The notes below the pieces were generated by a model, which saw nothing but the letters and a program-made list of their open reading frames with translations, was not told the origin of the DNA and made no database searches. From Typhlomys cinereus (Eukaryota; Chordata; Mammalia; Rodentia; Platacanthomyidae), in contig JALPQD010000245.1 in NCBI GenBank assembly GCA_023101885.1, forward strand, positions 3,156,876-3,220,875: a DNA stretch of 64,000 bases. Reading direction: 5' to 3'. A program made the translations under genes and the position numbers. Position 1 is the stretch's first letter; each line of letters begins with the position of its first letter. Positions 32,593 to 42,850 of the stretch are shown here, one piece after another.

Positions 32593-33289
32593 GTGCTTAA
32601 TGTCTTGGTTTGTCAAGCAGCTTTGAAGTGCATGGATTTGAACAAACATGACAGACGATGGCCTGCCCCATCCCAATAGATAAAGTATGAGTTACTTCCA
32701 TGGCATGATAACTACCATGTGGTTACTTTGCCCTTGCTTAGCTTTCGTTTTTGGGCTATTTCCTGTGACACTTACCTGCCTGTAAATGAGAAATACACAG
32801 ATGGCGTCAGAGGATCAACTTGCCCATCTCATTGGACGATGGGCTGTGAATCATCTCGGCCCTTTTAAGCCTCATCAGCTCATTTATAAGATATTGCCCT
32901 TTATGATGACAGACTTTTATGATATTTTGTGATGACCAGCCATGGGAGAAAAGGTTTAATGCACTGACATCTAATTTTATTATCTATGGCACCTATTCAT
33001 TTTTAAGAAGCATTTCTTGACTCCGTGCCAGTTTAAGCATGAAGCTTTAAAAAGTAGATGATGACAGAGTTGAGAATTAAACCTTTAAATCAGAACCAGA
33101 CCGAAAAGACAAATCACAAAGAGATTTCATTCAGCATCCCCCTGCCTCCCCAGCATGTTAATAAAATGATGCTCACAAAACAAAAATCATGTCATTAGCC
33201 TGTGCTTTATGAAAGCTGGGTGTGTGCTTGGTGTCTAGAGGAGGATCGATGAACATGGATGAAGGTAAGAGAAGGATGTTGTTGTAGTT
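32593..33289. other. Repeat-free stretch, candidate conserved block
   Basis: From about 32780 to 33200 the sequence is free of simple repeats and transposon landmarks, with AT-rich motif-dense texture (ttatgatgacagactttta, catctaattttattatc). No frame is open for long. Conservation cannot be tested here. Confidence 0.35.
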
Positions 33290-33620
33290 GGAATCTGATA
33301 GACCCACCGACGGTTCATGTGTTTGAACGCTGGTAGTATTAACTTGGGACGTTATAGGCTCTGGCTACTGGAGTTGAGGGGGGACTTTGAGGATCTCATA
33401 TTTGGTCCTTCTCCTGCTTCCTAATCCACCAAGATGTAAGCAAACCATGTTGCCATGTCCCTTAGCTACAACCCAGGCCACTTCTGCAACTGTGACTTCA
33501 TCCTCACAACTGATTCTGTGATATTGCCCTGTGACACTAACATCTTGAATCATTTTAAAGATAGTCCTGACTTGACCATATTCTTGTTTAACTACCTTAA
33601 GCAAATTAATTAGTTTTGTG
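33290..33620. mobile_element. Rodent interspersed repeat, URR1-like (tentative)
   Basis: Phrases such as gttcatgtgtttgaacgctgg, cttctcctgcttcc and accatgttgccatgtccc fit the rodent URR1 group (hAT-type nonautonomous DNA element) as I remember it. Terminal inverted repeats are not visible. The 79-residue frame inside has no meaning. Confidence 0.35.
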
Positions 33621-34529
33621 GGGCCCCATGATGCTATTAACTTACGGTCTATAAAACCTCAGACCTAATTGAACTTTTTAATGTTGTGTCTTTACTGCCT
33701 GATAGAAGTGTCTTTTAAATTATCAGAATTGCTTCAGGTAACGCCTTATTAAATAGCTACATATACATTTGGAACTATGCAAATTTCCCAAAATTGCAAA
33801 GTGATCAATGTTCAAATTTTAAAAGGTGACTCTGTATCCCCTTACTGCCAACTAAGAAATGCAAAGTAGAGTGGCAGCATCCTAGCTACACTCGGGGAAG
33901 GGTGAGGGAGCTGAATTTGTCAGAAAGTTCACCGAAATGTTGTAAGAGAGAAGCGTAATCTCAAAACTCAGATGACGCACCCCCTGAATACTTTGGAGAA
34001 TGGCTATGATGCAGAAGATAGGCAGAGTGATCCATGCTGGCGAGAATCCTGAAGGACAAGAGTCTTCATTCAGAGCTGGGAAGACACATCAGCTGATGAG
34101 GTCCCGGGAGAAATGAATCTGGCTGGTGTGGGCCTGTGTACCTAGGCAGGTGTCCAACAGAAGTAAAAACATCCCCATAAATGTTAATAGTGCAGTTTCT
34201 CATATAGAAAGATATGGCTAGTTCAGGTAACCATCAGTCAATGAAGAGATGATTAAAATGTGCTTTCTCCATGTATAGAATAAGCTGGATCAACTTGAAA
34301 ACACTGTGACTTGAAAACACTGTGTGACATAAAAGACACTAGCCATGAGGGATTACATATTGAAAATATATTGCATTTCAAGAAATGTCTACACTAAGCA
34401 AACTTTTAAAGTCAGAAAGTAGACTAACAGTGGCCTGAGGCTGCTGAGGGGAGACAGCAGAGAGAGACCTATAATTGCTGTGGAGTTCTTTTAGGGAAGA
34501 GCGGCTGCACTTCCAAGTTAGATTGTGAC
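33621..34529. other. Non-repetitive stretch, no gene seen
   Basis: No transposon or coding signal recognised. The left half is AT-rich; the right half near 34430-34500 is purine-rich. Confidence 0.45.
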
Positions 34530-34880
34530 TGTGCTCATTCTTTCATGTTGCTGTGAGAGAGCACCCAAAGCCAAGTAACTTAATGGGAGAAAGGGAGATT
34601 TATTTAGCTTGTGGTTCTAGAGATGAGATAAAGTCTTTCATGGCGGGAAAAGCATGACTGGTTGGCAGAAGCTGGAGATGAACTAAGTCACTCACATCCT
34701 TCATGAACACAGAGCTGCTGCAAGCTCCAGAGCCAATTCTCCACACTCAAGCAGGGCAGGGCTAACCGACCTCAAGGCCCACCCCCTGTGGCTGCCTTCT
34801 TCCCTCAAGCTCCACCTCTAAAGGTGCCATGACCTTCCCAAACACATGAGTGGTGGGGGACACATTTCAGACCATGACAG
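34530..34880 (+). mobile_element. MaLR-type LTR (ORR1-like), well preserved
   Basis: gttgctgtgagagagcaccc, agccaagtaacttaatggg, agggagatttatttagct, tttcatggcgggaaaagc, then gacctcaaggcccacccc and aggtgccatgaccttccc. With 8644-8992 it gives the best picture of the family in this window. No internal retroviral genes are attached. Confidence 0.75.
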
Positions 34881-35351
34881 CGATGATGATACCCCACCCC
34901 AGGAGAGTAATGAAGCCCCTTGTATTCTCTACATGAGTGACATGTGGAGGGCGTGGGTCCCGTTTCAGTGCAGCTCTCTGGCAGAAATTTAAAAGGTGCA
35001 ATACTATGTCAAGTCACTTGGAATGACCTCAGCGACAACTGTTGGAATGTTTGAACATCGATACTGCTAATGAGTGAAATAACTTGAAATACATTAAGGA
35101 GGTGCGTGTGTATGCTAATAATGTAGTTGCTTAAAAGACTATTAGAAAGCCCATTGATTGTCTTAAAGTGGATAAAATGAAGCACTAGACCTTGCCTTGT
35201 TTTTTTTTTGGTTTTTTTTTTTGAGCATATATCAGAAGGAATGTAACAAGCCCTAGTGAAAAATCCCCTGTGAACACAACAAGCCAAGACACGGAGAAGG
35301 AACAACAGAATTAGAATGCTAATTTTTTTAAATCATAAAAATAATAATTCT
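34881..35351. other. Non-repetitive stretch, no gene seen
   Basis: AT-rich, with a T-run at 35202-35222. No transposon landmarks and no meaningful frame. Confidence 0.45.
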
Positions 35352-35765
35352 AGAGCTGGGAAGGTGCCCAAAAAGCAAAGGAACCTGAGTTCTGTGCCCA
35401 AATCCTGTTAAAATGCTGGGCGGGGGTGGGCCCACCTGTAATTCCAACCTTAGAAGACAGAGACTGGGAATCCTAGAGCATGCTGGCTAGCCAGAATAGT
35501 TCTAATGGTGTGCTCAGATTTAATTAGACACCCACAACAACAATAATGATTCCTGATATCACTCTTGGGCCTCCACAGATACACACACTAAAGTGCACTC
35601 GTGTACATAACATCTGCACACGCACATATCCCCACATGGAAACACGTACACTCACACATGCCTGTACCCCATGTACCCCATGAACTGAAAAACCCAACCA
35701 CACACAAGCACTTGCACACATATGTATGCATGCCCACACATGTATCAGGCACATGCACACATCTA
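35352..35765 (+). mobile_element. B2-like SINE, older subfamily, long CA tail
   Basis: The head is diverged (gagctgggaaggtgcccaaa) and has lost a good A-box. The body keeps cctgtaattccaaccttag and gatatcactcttgggcctcc. An imperfect CA/CATG tail of about 180 bp runs to 35765. An ACAACAACAA insertion sits at 35532-35543. Confidence 0.8.
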
Positions 35766-36159
35766 GGCAATGGTTTTCAATGACCACTAAAATATTGGGA
35801 GGAAATTTCAGTATTAATGATTACCTTCTCCTGGATTATACACTGGCACCTATATATTTGGGTTTTTTTTGTATGTGTGTGTGTATTTTTGAAAGTATTG
35901 AAATATCTGAAGAGATCTATTTAATGTCATCATGGAAAAATGGAACATCAATACAGAGGATCTGTGGACTTTAACATACAAATGACTTCAGGACATGGAG
36001 TATTTCCCTACAGTGGGGCAAAACTAAGGAGAACATCTTGATTATTAAGAAAGTAAAGAGACATACAAACACCATGTGATTATTGTGATTTAGATCAGAA
36101 TTGGCTGACTACAAATGCTAACTGGATATTTTATACTATCCAGAAATTAGCATTAACTT
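35766..36159. other. AT-rich spacer, no gene seen
   Basis: Low GC, no recognised repeat apart from a short TG run at 35872-35884. Confidence 0.45.
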
Positions 36160-36475
36160 TTGCCATGATAATGGCATTATGCTTAAATCCCTAACAAGAA
36201 TCCTTAACTGTCAGAGGTGCACATTGATGAATCCATGTGTGTAAAATGATATGATGTACAGGATTTGCTTCAGATAAGCCAGGACTGATATGCGTTCCAT
36301 AGAAACACAAAGAACACAAGATTATCAGGTTTAATCATTATCGTCAGCTGTTAATGGGCATTTAGGAGTACATCATGCTAATCTTTCTGTTTTCAATCAT
36401 GTCTTCAATTTTTCATGATGAAAAATTAAAAATGCATCCATCATTGCTCATCATTTGCATATAGACAAAAGACCT
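36160..36475. promoter_or_regulatory. Motif-dense repeat-free block, candidate enhancer
   Basis: Contains a perfect octamer ATTTGCAT at 36453-36460, an inverted repeat TGCCAT-4 bp-ATGGCA at 36161-36176, and a 21-bp palindrome with 10-bp arms at 36407-36427. TAAT/ATTA cores are frequent. POU and homeodomain proteins bind such sites. The texture suits a developmental noncoding element, but this is inference from motifs in AT-rich DNA. Confidence 0.35.
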
Positions 36476-36499
36476 ACATTAGAGAAATTGTCCATTAGT

Positions 36500-36667
36500 G
36501 TGCAAGCTGGTGAGATATCTCAGTGGCTCACACACCTGGTTCCTGAGTTCCATCCCTGGAGCCCATAATGGAGAGAATTGATCTGTGAAGTTATCCTCTG
36601 ATAACTGGTGTCCTTTGATAACTGCTCCTTGCCATACAGACATACCCTCTCTTTCTCTAGTAAAATC
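36500..36667 (+). mobile_element. SINE, B3-like
   Basis: caagctggtgagatatctc (head with A-box region), ctgagttccatccctgg (B-box region), gagaattgatctgtgaag and tatcctctgataactgg match B3 order. The tail is short and not CA-rich (ctctctttctctagtaaaat). It abuts an LTR. Confidence 0.65.
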
Positions 36668-37107
36668 TCTGTTATAGTTCATCTGCATGGTTGCTGATAA
36701 AATCATGACAAAACTGTTTAAGGGAACAAGGAGTTAATTATCTCTTATGTTTCCTGCTTACAGTTGTTTGCCCATCTTATCAAGAGGGCTCACATCAACA
36801 CCAGGGCTGAGGAACTGGCCAAACTATCTTCACATAAAGGCTCAGAGAGGGATAGTGTATACTTGCCAGACCAGCATGCCTGGCCAAGTATACACAAGGA
36901 TGCCCACTCTCTCAACCAGCTCTCTATATTTTATTCACTTGTCCAGGGCCTAGTCCCACTCACCATGGGCTGGGTCTTCCCTGTCCACTTGACAATCTCC
37001 TGCAGGTACGCTCTGGGCTTAACTCATCTACCAGCTATCTACAAATGTGACCAGGGCTTGAACCCTCAACTATGTTGGCAACTGTATCTAACTATGTCAA
37101 TATCAGA
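36668..37107 (+). mobile_element. MaLR-type LTR, family 2
   Basis: Hallmarks shared with 55392-56152 and 56620-56955: gcatggttgctgataaaatc, cttgccagaccagcatgcc, tggccaagtatacacaagga, tattttattcacttgtccag, accatgggctgggtcttcc, gacaatctcctgcaggt and ctacaaatgtgaccaggg. About 440 bp long, no internal region. I assign it to MaLR by recall of similar rodent LTRs. Confidence 0.65.
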
Positions 37108-37964
37108 AGGTCGAAGAAAAGAAAAGAAAAAAAATTTCCTTTAGAGAATGCACCCAGCAAGTAAGTGATGATTGTGAGCATCAAGGAGTGCAGGCAGTAA
37201 GTAAACCTAGGAAGGACATTTGAAGGGTCCAAGAATCCCCATCCATGAGGAAGGAGCTTCATCCCTTGCTTTACCTGCTCTTCGGTGGAGTACTCGCCTG
37301 AACAAATAAATGGCAGTGTAACTCAGGCTGTTGACTTTCAAACGCACACGGTTTCACTTGAAAATTCTGGAGGTGCCTCAAGGAATTATGGGTCACCCAT
37401 GGGTCAAGCTGAAACCATTTAAGTCCAGAAGAGCGAAAGGAAGACAGAAACTGAATGTAGACTGTATGCCCCACCCCTCGGATCTAATCAGCCTCATCTG
37501 AAACAAGCCTGCATAGACTCTCCACAGCTTTGTCTTAAATTGATATTGTCAACTTGACAATCTCCACTCTGATGGAGACTCAGTAAGTGGCTCTATAAAG
37601 TGGAAAGACACAGTCACACTGTAATGGCTGCTCTGATGATAATGAAAAACCCTAATTATGAGCTTCAGGTTCTCCTAAATTAACTCATTACACTAAGCCA
37701 TATTGAAAATAAAGGCAGACAATACTGTCAATTACCTGTAGCAACTCCAACTTTCTGCATGGAGAAGACACCATGTGTTACTTTCTGGGGGCTCATTTTG
37801 TAATTATGAATGAATGTAGTGGTTACACAAAGTATCTCAGTCAAGATGGGGATGAAAGTTTATTTTAAGCCCACAGATCAGTCATGGCTAGTTTAAATGA
37901 TGTTCAATAAAAGGCGGTTCTCAATTCCCCTTCATTTAGTTTATCTTTGTCTTTTATCGACGCA
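37108..37964. other. Non-repetitive stretch, no gene seen
   Basis: No repeat identified with confidence. A tattgtcaacttgacaatc around 37548 recalls the terminal part of a rodent LTR, but no body follows. No coding frame. Confidence 0.4.
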
Positions 37965-38070
37965 ACATATATGTAGGGCAACATCAGGAATCATCCTGGA
38001 TTGCTTTGTCTCCTTATTACTTGGTTCTGGTGTTTCCTAGGCTCCGCCCACAGGGCCAGAATGAACCTGG
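37965..38070 (-). mobile_element. B2-like SINE, central fragment
   Basis: Only the middle of the older-subfamily body remains: caggaatcatcctggattg, tggtgtttcctaggctccgc. Head and tail are lost. Confidence 0.7.
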
Positions 38071-38310
38071 GCCTTTTCAGATTCATTCTTTACAGAGCAT
38101 TCAGGATGGTTTATATCAAAAAGATACCTGACCTTTGCCTCCAGTCTAGCATGGCAATGCTCCCTCATTTCCCTGGGGATAAGAGTTCCTTCAGGGGGCT
38201 CTCAGAAATCAGATCCCACTTCCAGATCTAAGTTCCAACTGAAATAGACATGAAAAATGTGTCATTATAACAGACAACACTTTTATCTTTTTTTCTCTCT
38301 TTCTCTCTCT

Positions 38311-38312
<2 letters not shown>

Positions 38313-38349
<37 letters not shown>

Positions 38350-38596
38350 CGTGTGGGGTAGGTGGGTATGTGTGCATGCATGTGTACAAGAGGTCACTTG
38401 AGTATGCCTTCCTCTGGAGGCCCAAAGGTAACAATTTTTCTAAGTGGATTTTTCTGCCTCCTTACTGCTTTGCTCTGAGGTTTCTGATGCTGCTCCCAGG
38501 GCCGTATTTACCTAGCATTTTTATGCGGGATCTGAACTCTGGTCCTTTTGCTTGCCAGGCAAAAGCTTTTACTCCTGAGCCATCTCCCAGATCTCT
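38313..38596 (-). mobile_element. B2-like SINE, older subfamily
   Basis: Minus-strand copy with (TG)18 at 38313-38348, body with cctctggaggcccaaaggt, ctgaactctggtccttttgc and head end gagccatctcccagatctc. A CT-rich run at 38291-38311 lies just outside the tail. Confidence 0.9.
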
Positions 38597-39281
38597 TTTT
38601 GCATTTTTAGTAATATCACCATTGCAGAAACTGAATTCAAATGGTCAGTATCTTCTTATTGAAAACATTGACAGAGTCGTTATCATGAAGCAGCATCTTT
38701 TCTCTGAAACGCCTGAGTAACGACATGTCTAGAGTTTGAATATAAATCTTTGTTTTTGTGTTTTTCTCATTCACTGAGTTTTCCTGCAGGTTAAGAAATA
38801 AAAGGAGTCAAATGCGTAGCTCCCAGGGAGATTGGAAAAGCGGAGCCCACAAATCAAGTTGCCCTGCAAGTGATTGTTGGAGAGCCGTGAACACTTCAAA
38901 TGAATGGCTTTTGCCATTTCTAAAGGGCTGGGGAAAAACAGGGATGATATTTTTGACAGATGAAAATTATATGCAATTCACATTTTCCTGTCGATAAAAT
39001 CTTGCCGGAGTGTCGCCTTGGTTCCTGGGTTCAGGGATGGCGATGGCTGCGCTCCTGATAGGAACAGAGTTGCGTGGTCTCCACAGAGACAGTGCGGGTG
39101 TCACAGTCTGCTGTGTTTGTTCTCTGACTGTCCCCAGGAATTTGCTTTCCCCTGAGAGGCAGCCAAACCATGAGGAACTGTGAGCAATGGGAAAAAGTGT
39201 ATGAATGCGTTCAGCCGAAGGCCTGCAGTTGGGGCCAAAGCAGAATTAGAAAAGTTGACATTAAAAGGAGACACTGTAGAG
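38597..39281. other. Repeat-free stretch, no gene seen
   Basis: Balanced sequence without transposon landmarks. The part at 38790-39000 has enhancer-like texture (ATTATATGCAAT at about 38966). A small CpG group at 39004-39055 includes a ggcgatggctgcgctcc patch. No convincing frame. Confidence 0.4.
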
Positions 39282-39520
39282 TGCAGGTGTGTGTGCACAT
39301 ATGTACACGTGTCCATATGCACATGAATGTGTATGCAGGGGCTTGCGCATGCATATGTCTGTGTGCATGCCATGTGAGTGTATGTGCATGCATCTGTATG
39401 TGACTGTGTATGTGTGTGTATATAACTATGTGTTCATGTGTATACATGCATGCATGTATGCATGTGTGAGCACATGTGAATATATCTGTGTTCATGTTTA
39501 TATGTGTGGATGTGTATGTA
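39282..39520. repeat. TG/CATG/TATG-rich imperfect repeat
   Basis: About 240 bp of imperfect alternating purine-pyrimidine sequence with a perfect palindromic core catgcatgcatg near 39447. The 98-104 residue frames on both strands are repeat artefacts. Confidence 0.9.
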
Positions 39521-39616
39521 GGCATTTATGTATTTCAGTTGAACACTTTCAGATGAAGAACTGTGGCCCAGAAAATATGAAGTGAACAGTTATCTTTTAA
39601 CTGTTGTAGAAACCAA

Positions 39617-39824
39617 TCCTTGGCTGGAGTAATGGCTCAAGAGTTAAGACTCTGCCTCACAAACAGAAGGTCCTGAGTTCAGACCTGTATAAAAACTCTA
39701 TACAGAAATGGCACAGTCTGCATTTCCGGCCATGGTGAGCAGAGGCTGGGACATCACAGAGTGAAGCAAAAAGGAGGTAGAAGCAATTTAGGATGATTCC
39801 TGAAGTCACCTATGGTCCTCCATG

Positions 39825-39875
<51 letters not shown>

Positions 39876-39900
39876 ACACACACAAAATAATAAAGAACAA
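39617..39900 (+). mobile_element. B2-like SINE, older subfamily
   Basis: Plus-strand copy: cttggctggagtaatggctc, gtcctgagttcagacc, tttaggatgattcctgaag, then (CA)n at 39829-39884 and aaaataataaagaac. Flanks gaaaccaatcct and gaaatccgtcct (10 of 12 identical) are the probable target duplication. Confidence 0.9.
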
Positions 39901-40144
39901 TTTAAAAAAAGAAATCCGTCCTGAGGATGTCACAAACATTAACACATGACACACATGTATGTACAGCACATATACATACCCTGCACCACTGTACAAGCAT
40001 TTGGATAGTCTGAGAGCAGTAGACTTTCAGGCTGATTTCTTCTTTTGGACTAGGACCAGGAATCCTTGAAGAATTCTTAGTCATCCTGAGAGGATAGCTG
40101 CGAAGTTAACCATCATAGTTGGGAACCAGAAAGAAGAATTTTGA

Positions 40145-40147
<3 letters not shown>

Positions 40148-40190
<43 letters not shown>
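40148..40190. repeat. (CT)21 microsatellite
   Basis: Uninterrupted CT dinucleotides outside any recognised SINE. Confidence 0.95.
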
Positions 40191-40195
<5 letters not shown>

Positions 40196-40227
40196 TCTTC
40201 AAGCAAAGTGGGAGAAATGTTAAGGTG

Positions 40228-40455
40228 AAGGAGGGAGTTGGGCCTGATAGGGTAGGTCTGTAATCCTAGCTGCTGGGGAGGCTAGACACGTGGGTAATGA
40301 GTTCGAGTCCTGCTTTGGCCACAGGTTAGAACAGTTGCCTGCCTCAGCATCTTAGTAAGACCCTGTCTCAAAATGACAGTTAAAATGAAGTCTGGGGCTG
40401 AAGCTCAGTGGTTGAGTGCTTGTGAAGCATTCACAGAGTTCTGGGTTCCAGATAC
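40228..40455 (+). mobile_element. B1-ID composite SINE (B1-dID-like)
   Basis: A B1-type part (gtctgtaatcctagctgctg, gagttcgagtcctgctttgg, agtaagaccctgtctcaaaa) is followed after a short A-rich linker by an ID-type part (ggggctgaagctcagtggtt, gagtgcttgtgaagc, gttctgggttcc). This B1-then-ID order differs from B4 (ID-then-B1), so the window holds both fusion types. Confidence 0.75.
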
Positions 40456-41027
40456 AGCTCAAACCCTAACAGGCTGTCTGTAGTATAACACTGAGTATGT
40501 GGAAAAACAGGAGATAAATCTGGAAAAGTATAGAGTAAACAATTGTGGAAATTCCCAAATGCTAAATAAGCATTTGACATGGCAAGTAAGGAGAGCCACT
40601 GATAATGCTGAAACACATAGTCTAATTAACACTGTGTGTCAGGCAGGAGTCATGATTCCACGTATCCATTGAATAGCTTGTTAGGTGTTTGCTTCATCTT
40701 TACTTATCGGTGCTTTGTCTACACACTAAAACCCAACTCATCCCCAAAAGGGATTCAGAAAAGAAGCAATATCTGGGTTTGGAAGTTTCAGTGTGGTCTA
40801 TGAACAACTCTTCTGAGATGAGCATCCTGGGAGAGAATGATGGAGTGTCATGAATGAGAACATATTTGCAAACTTACAAAGAATAGCACATGCGGCCAGG
40901 GTTATTACCACCATCTCCGCACTCATTGGCCTTGAGACCCTCAGAGTGGAGGGGCTGTTGAGCAGTGTGTGCCCACGGTGCTGACACTAGAACATATTTG
41001 AGTTATGATTGGTATAGATTTGCCAAC
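40456..41027. other. Non-repetitive stretch, no gene seen
   Basis: No transposon landmarks and only short frames. It leads into the motif-rich block on its right. Confidence 0.45.
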
Positions 41028-41215
41028 ATGGACCTTCCAGCCCGGAACTCATTAACCTTAATAATGTAATTGACCTAAAACAACGCTCTCAATTAAAGCC
41101 TGTGGAACAGGCAGTGGGGGCTTGGCATGAGGGAGAGGCGCTGCTAAATTAACCCAGAGAATCGACAAAGGAAGATGCTCCTGTGGTTATTGTGGAAACC
41201 TATTGGCTTCTCAGA
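41028..41215. promoter_or_regulatory. Homeodomain-motif-rich repeat-free block
   Basis: Within 50 bp it carries attaaccttaataatg, TAATTG at 41068-41073 and CAATTA at 41090-41095 (Antp/NKX/LIM-type cores), then ACAAAGGA near 41165 (TCF/SOX-like). CpGs are rare and no repeat is present. Such clusters are common in conserved developmental enhancers. Conservation is not testable here. Confidence 0.35.
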
Positions 41216-41396
41216 TGGAGGGAAGAGTTAAGTACCATCTTGACCTTCCAGCCTGCATTTCCTGCATCTAGGGCTCCATGATTCAATAAGGGGAGGTGAG
41301 TTTTCAGCATGCAAGAAAAGACCAGAATCAATTCTCAGGTTTTACTTTATTCTACAGTGAAAAGGTCAAGAATTAATGCCTTATGTCTTATGTGTG

Positions 41397-41662
41397 CGCA
41401 TGTGTATATACATGTTTTGCATGTGTGTAGCTGTATGTGTATGTGTGTGTGTGGTCATATGCACAAGGGGGAACTTAAATGTGTGCCTATGGAGGCCCAA
41501 AGGTTGTATTGGCAATCATCCCGGATTGCTCCACCTCCTTATTACGTGCTCTGGAGTCTCCCAGGCTGCTGCTACGACTATATCCATATACTTTTTTTTA
41601 CGTGTGATCTAGGGATTCAAATTTAGGTCCCTTTGCTGGCAAGGCAAAGCCTTTTTGTCAAT
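41397..41662 (-). mobile_element. B2-like SINE, older subfamily
   Basis: Minus-strand copy with a short imperfect TG tail (41397-41455), body gcctatggaggcccaaagg and caatcatcccggattgctcc, and a truncated head: the A-box end is missing after ggcaaggcaaagcctttt. Confidence 0.85.
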
Positions 41663-41770
41663 CTAAGGAACTTACGTAGGAAAAAGACACATCCATGACC
41701 CAAGGGGGTCTATTTATTTTTCCTTTCAAGTGAAATCTTTTCTTTTCCAGAAAAGTTGGCAGTGAGCTGG

Positions 41771-42171
41771 TGTGGCACTATCAATTCAATGAGGTCCTAG
41801 CCTGGCCTCCCGGCTAGGACAAGCCTGGACATGTCCCAATAGAGGAGCCATGCAGGCGGAGGGATGAACAGCCAATGGGAAGCGGCCATCTAACCTGCTG
41901 CTTTAATGGACACCTAGTAAACAGTTAAATGATTGGTGGCTGTCCCTGGAGCAGCGGGATGGCAACACCTGATTGGACCCCGACCCTCTATAAGCCCAAA
42001 CACTTCCTTAATAAATTTGAATCTGCAACAACTTGGCACTGCTTGCTTCTCGCTGTATTCCCGGGTCTTCGACCCCTCGCTTCGAGCCTGAGGCCCCGCG
42101 GTTTCCCCCTCCTTTCCCCAGCTGGCCCAGCGGGGATTTGGCAACAAGCTGGGAAGACTTGTCTGTCGTCA
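41771..42171 (+). mobile_element. Endogenous retroviral LTR with clear U3/R/U5 layout
   Basis: The order is CCAAT box at 41872, an inverted CCAAT (attgg) at 41972, TATA box ctataagc at 41988-41995, poly-A signal AATAAA at 42010-42015, then a CpG-rich R/U5 (cccgggtcttcgacccctcg). The 17-bp TATA-to-AATAAA distance is unusually short. The layout is ERVK- or ERV1-like rather than MaLR. No internal retroviral genes flank it, so it is a solo LTR. Ends TG (41771) and CA (42171) are my best guess; no target duplication is clear. Confidence 0.65.
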
Positions 42172-42229
42172 CTTTATCTAATTTTCTCCCGTTCAGTACT
42201 CTTCAATACTCAGGTGTTTGCTCTCGAGT

Positions 42230-42850
42230 GAGCATTTTAGTCATGAAAAGTTGTGAGATTTTATCAAAAGCTTTTTCTTTGTATATGGACCATTTCATGT
42301 GACCCTTGCTTTTTAGTTTAATAATATGGTACATTACAAGCATTGACATTCAGATGTCAAGCCTACCTTGCATTCCAGATTAAACCCACTTGGTAGTAGT
42401 GTGTAATAATCCTTCCTTATCTTGACTAGATTTATTTGATGAGGATTTAAATTTTTTTTATTTATCGAATTGTGTGCATGTGTGTGTGTATATGTGTGTA
42501 GAACCACAGACGAATTCGGGAACCACCATGGACGCCTCCACCTCCCCCTTGTTTACTCTGCCCCGGGATTCACAGGCTCCGCCCTACCAGGACCAGAAAC
42601 GCAGGCCCACCGCTTCCGCTCGGTGTCTATACGTGGGGTCTAGGATCTGAACTCAGGACCTTCCGCCTGCAAGGCAGAGGCTTAACCTTGAGCCACCTCT
42701 CCAGCCCCTATTTGATGAGGATTTTGTTGAGGATTTTGTCCTCGATGGTCTTCAGGCATTCTGGCCTGTAGATTTCTTTTTGTGTGACATCTTTGGTTCT
42801 GGTATTGTGTTTGAGATCCTCCCAGGTCATCATTGGTATTGATTTGCTGA
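42230..42850 (-). mobile_element. L1 ORF2 (reverse transcriptase region), split by a SINE
   Basis: The plus strand is the complement of ORF2: gagattttatcaaaagcttt at 42250, ctaccttgcattccag near 42363, attaaacccacttggtag, and after the SINE ttgttgaggattttgtcctc and atggtcttcaggcattc. It continues to about 42850. Stops and frameshifts abound. The young SINE at 42449-42708 interrupts it. Confidence 0.8.
42449..42708 (-). mobile_element. B2-like SINE, young CpG-rich subfamily, in L1
   Basis: Full-length minus-strand copy with a short TG tail, body cagacgaattcgggaacc and caccatggacgcctccacct, and head end ctctccagccc. A perfect 16-bp target duplication, tatttgatgaggattt, flanks it at 42433-42448 and 42709-42724. 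This proves insertion into the pre-existing L1. It has lost about 8 bp relative to other young copies near 42605. Confidence 0.97.

Noticed and set aside
39282..39520. Regularly spaced short repeats that might suggest a repeat-spacer array
   Set aside because: The spacing is irregular and the units are simple TG/CATG sequence; the host is a mammal and this is not a CRISPR array.
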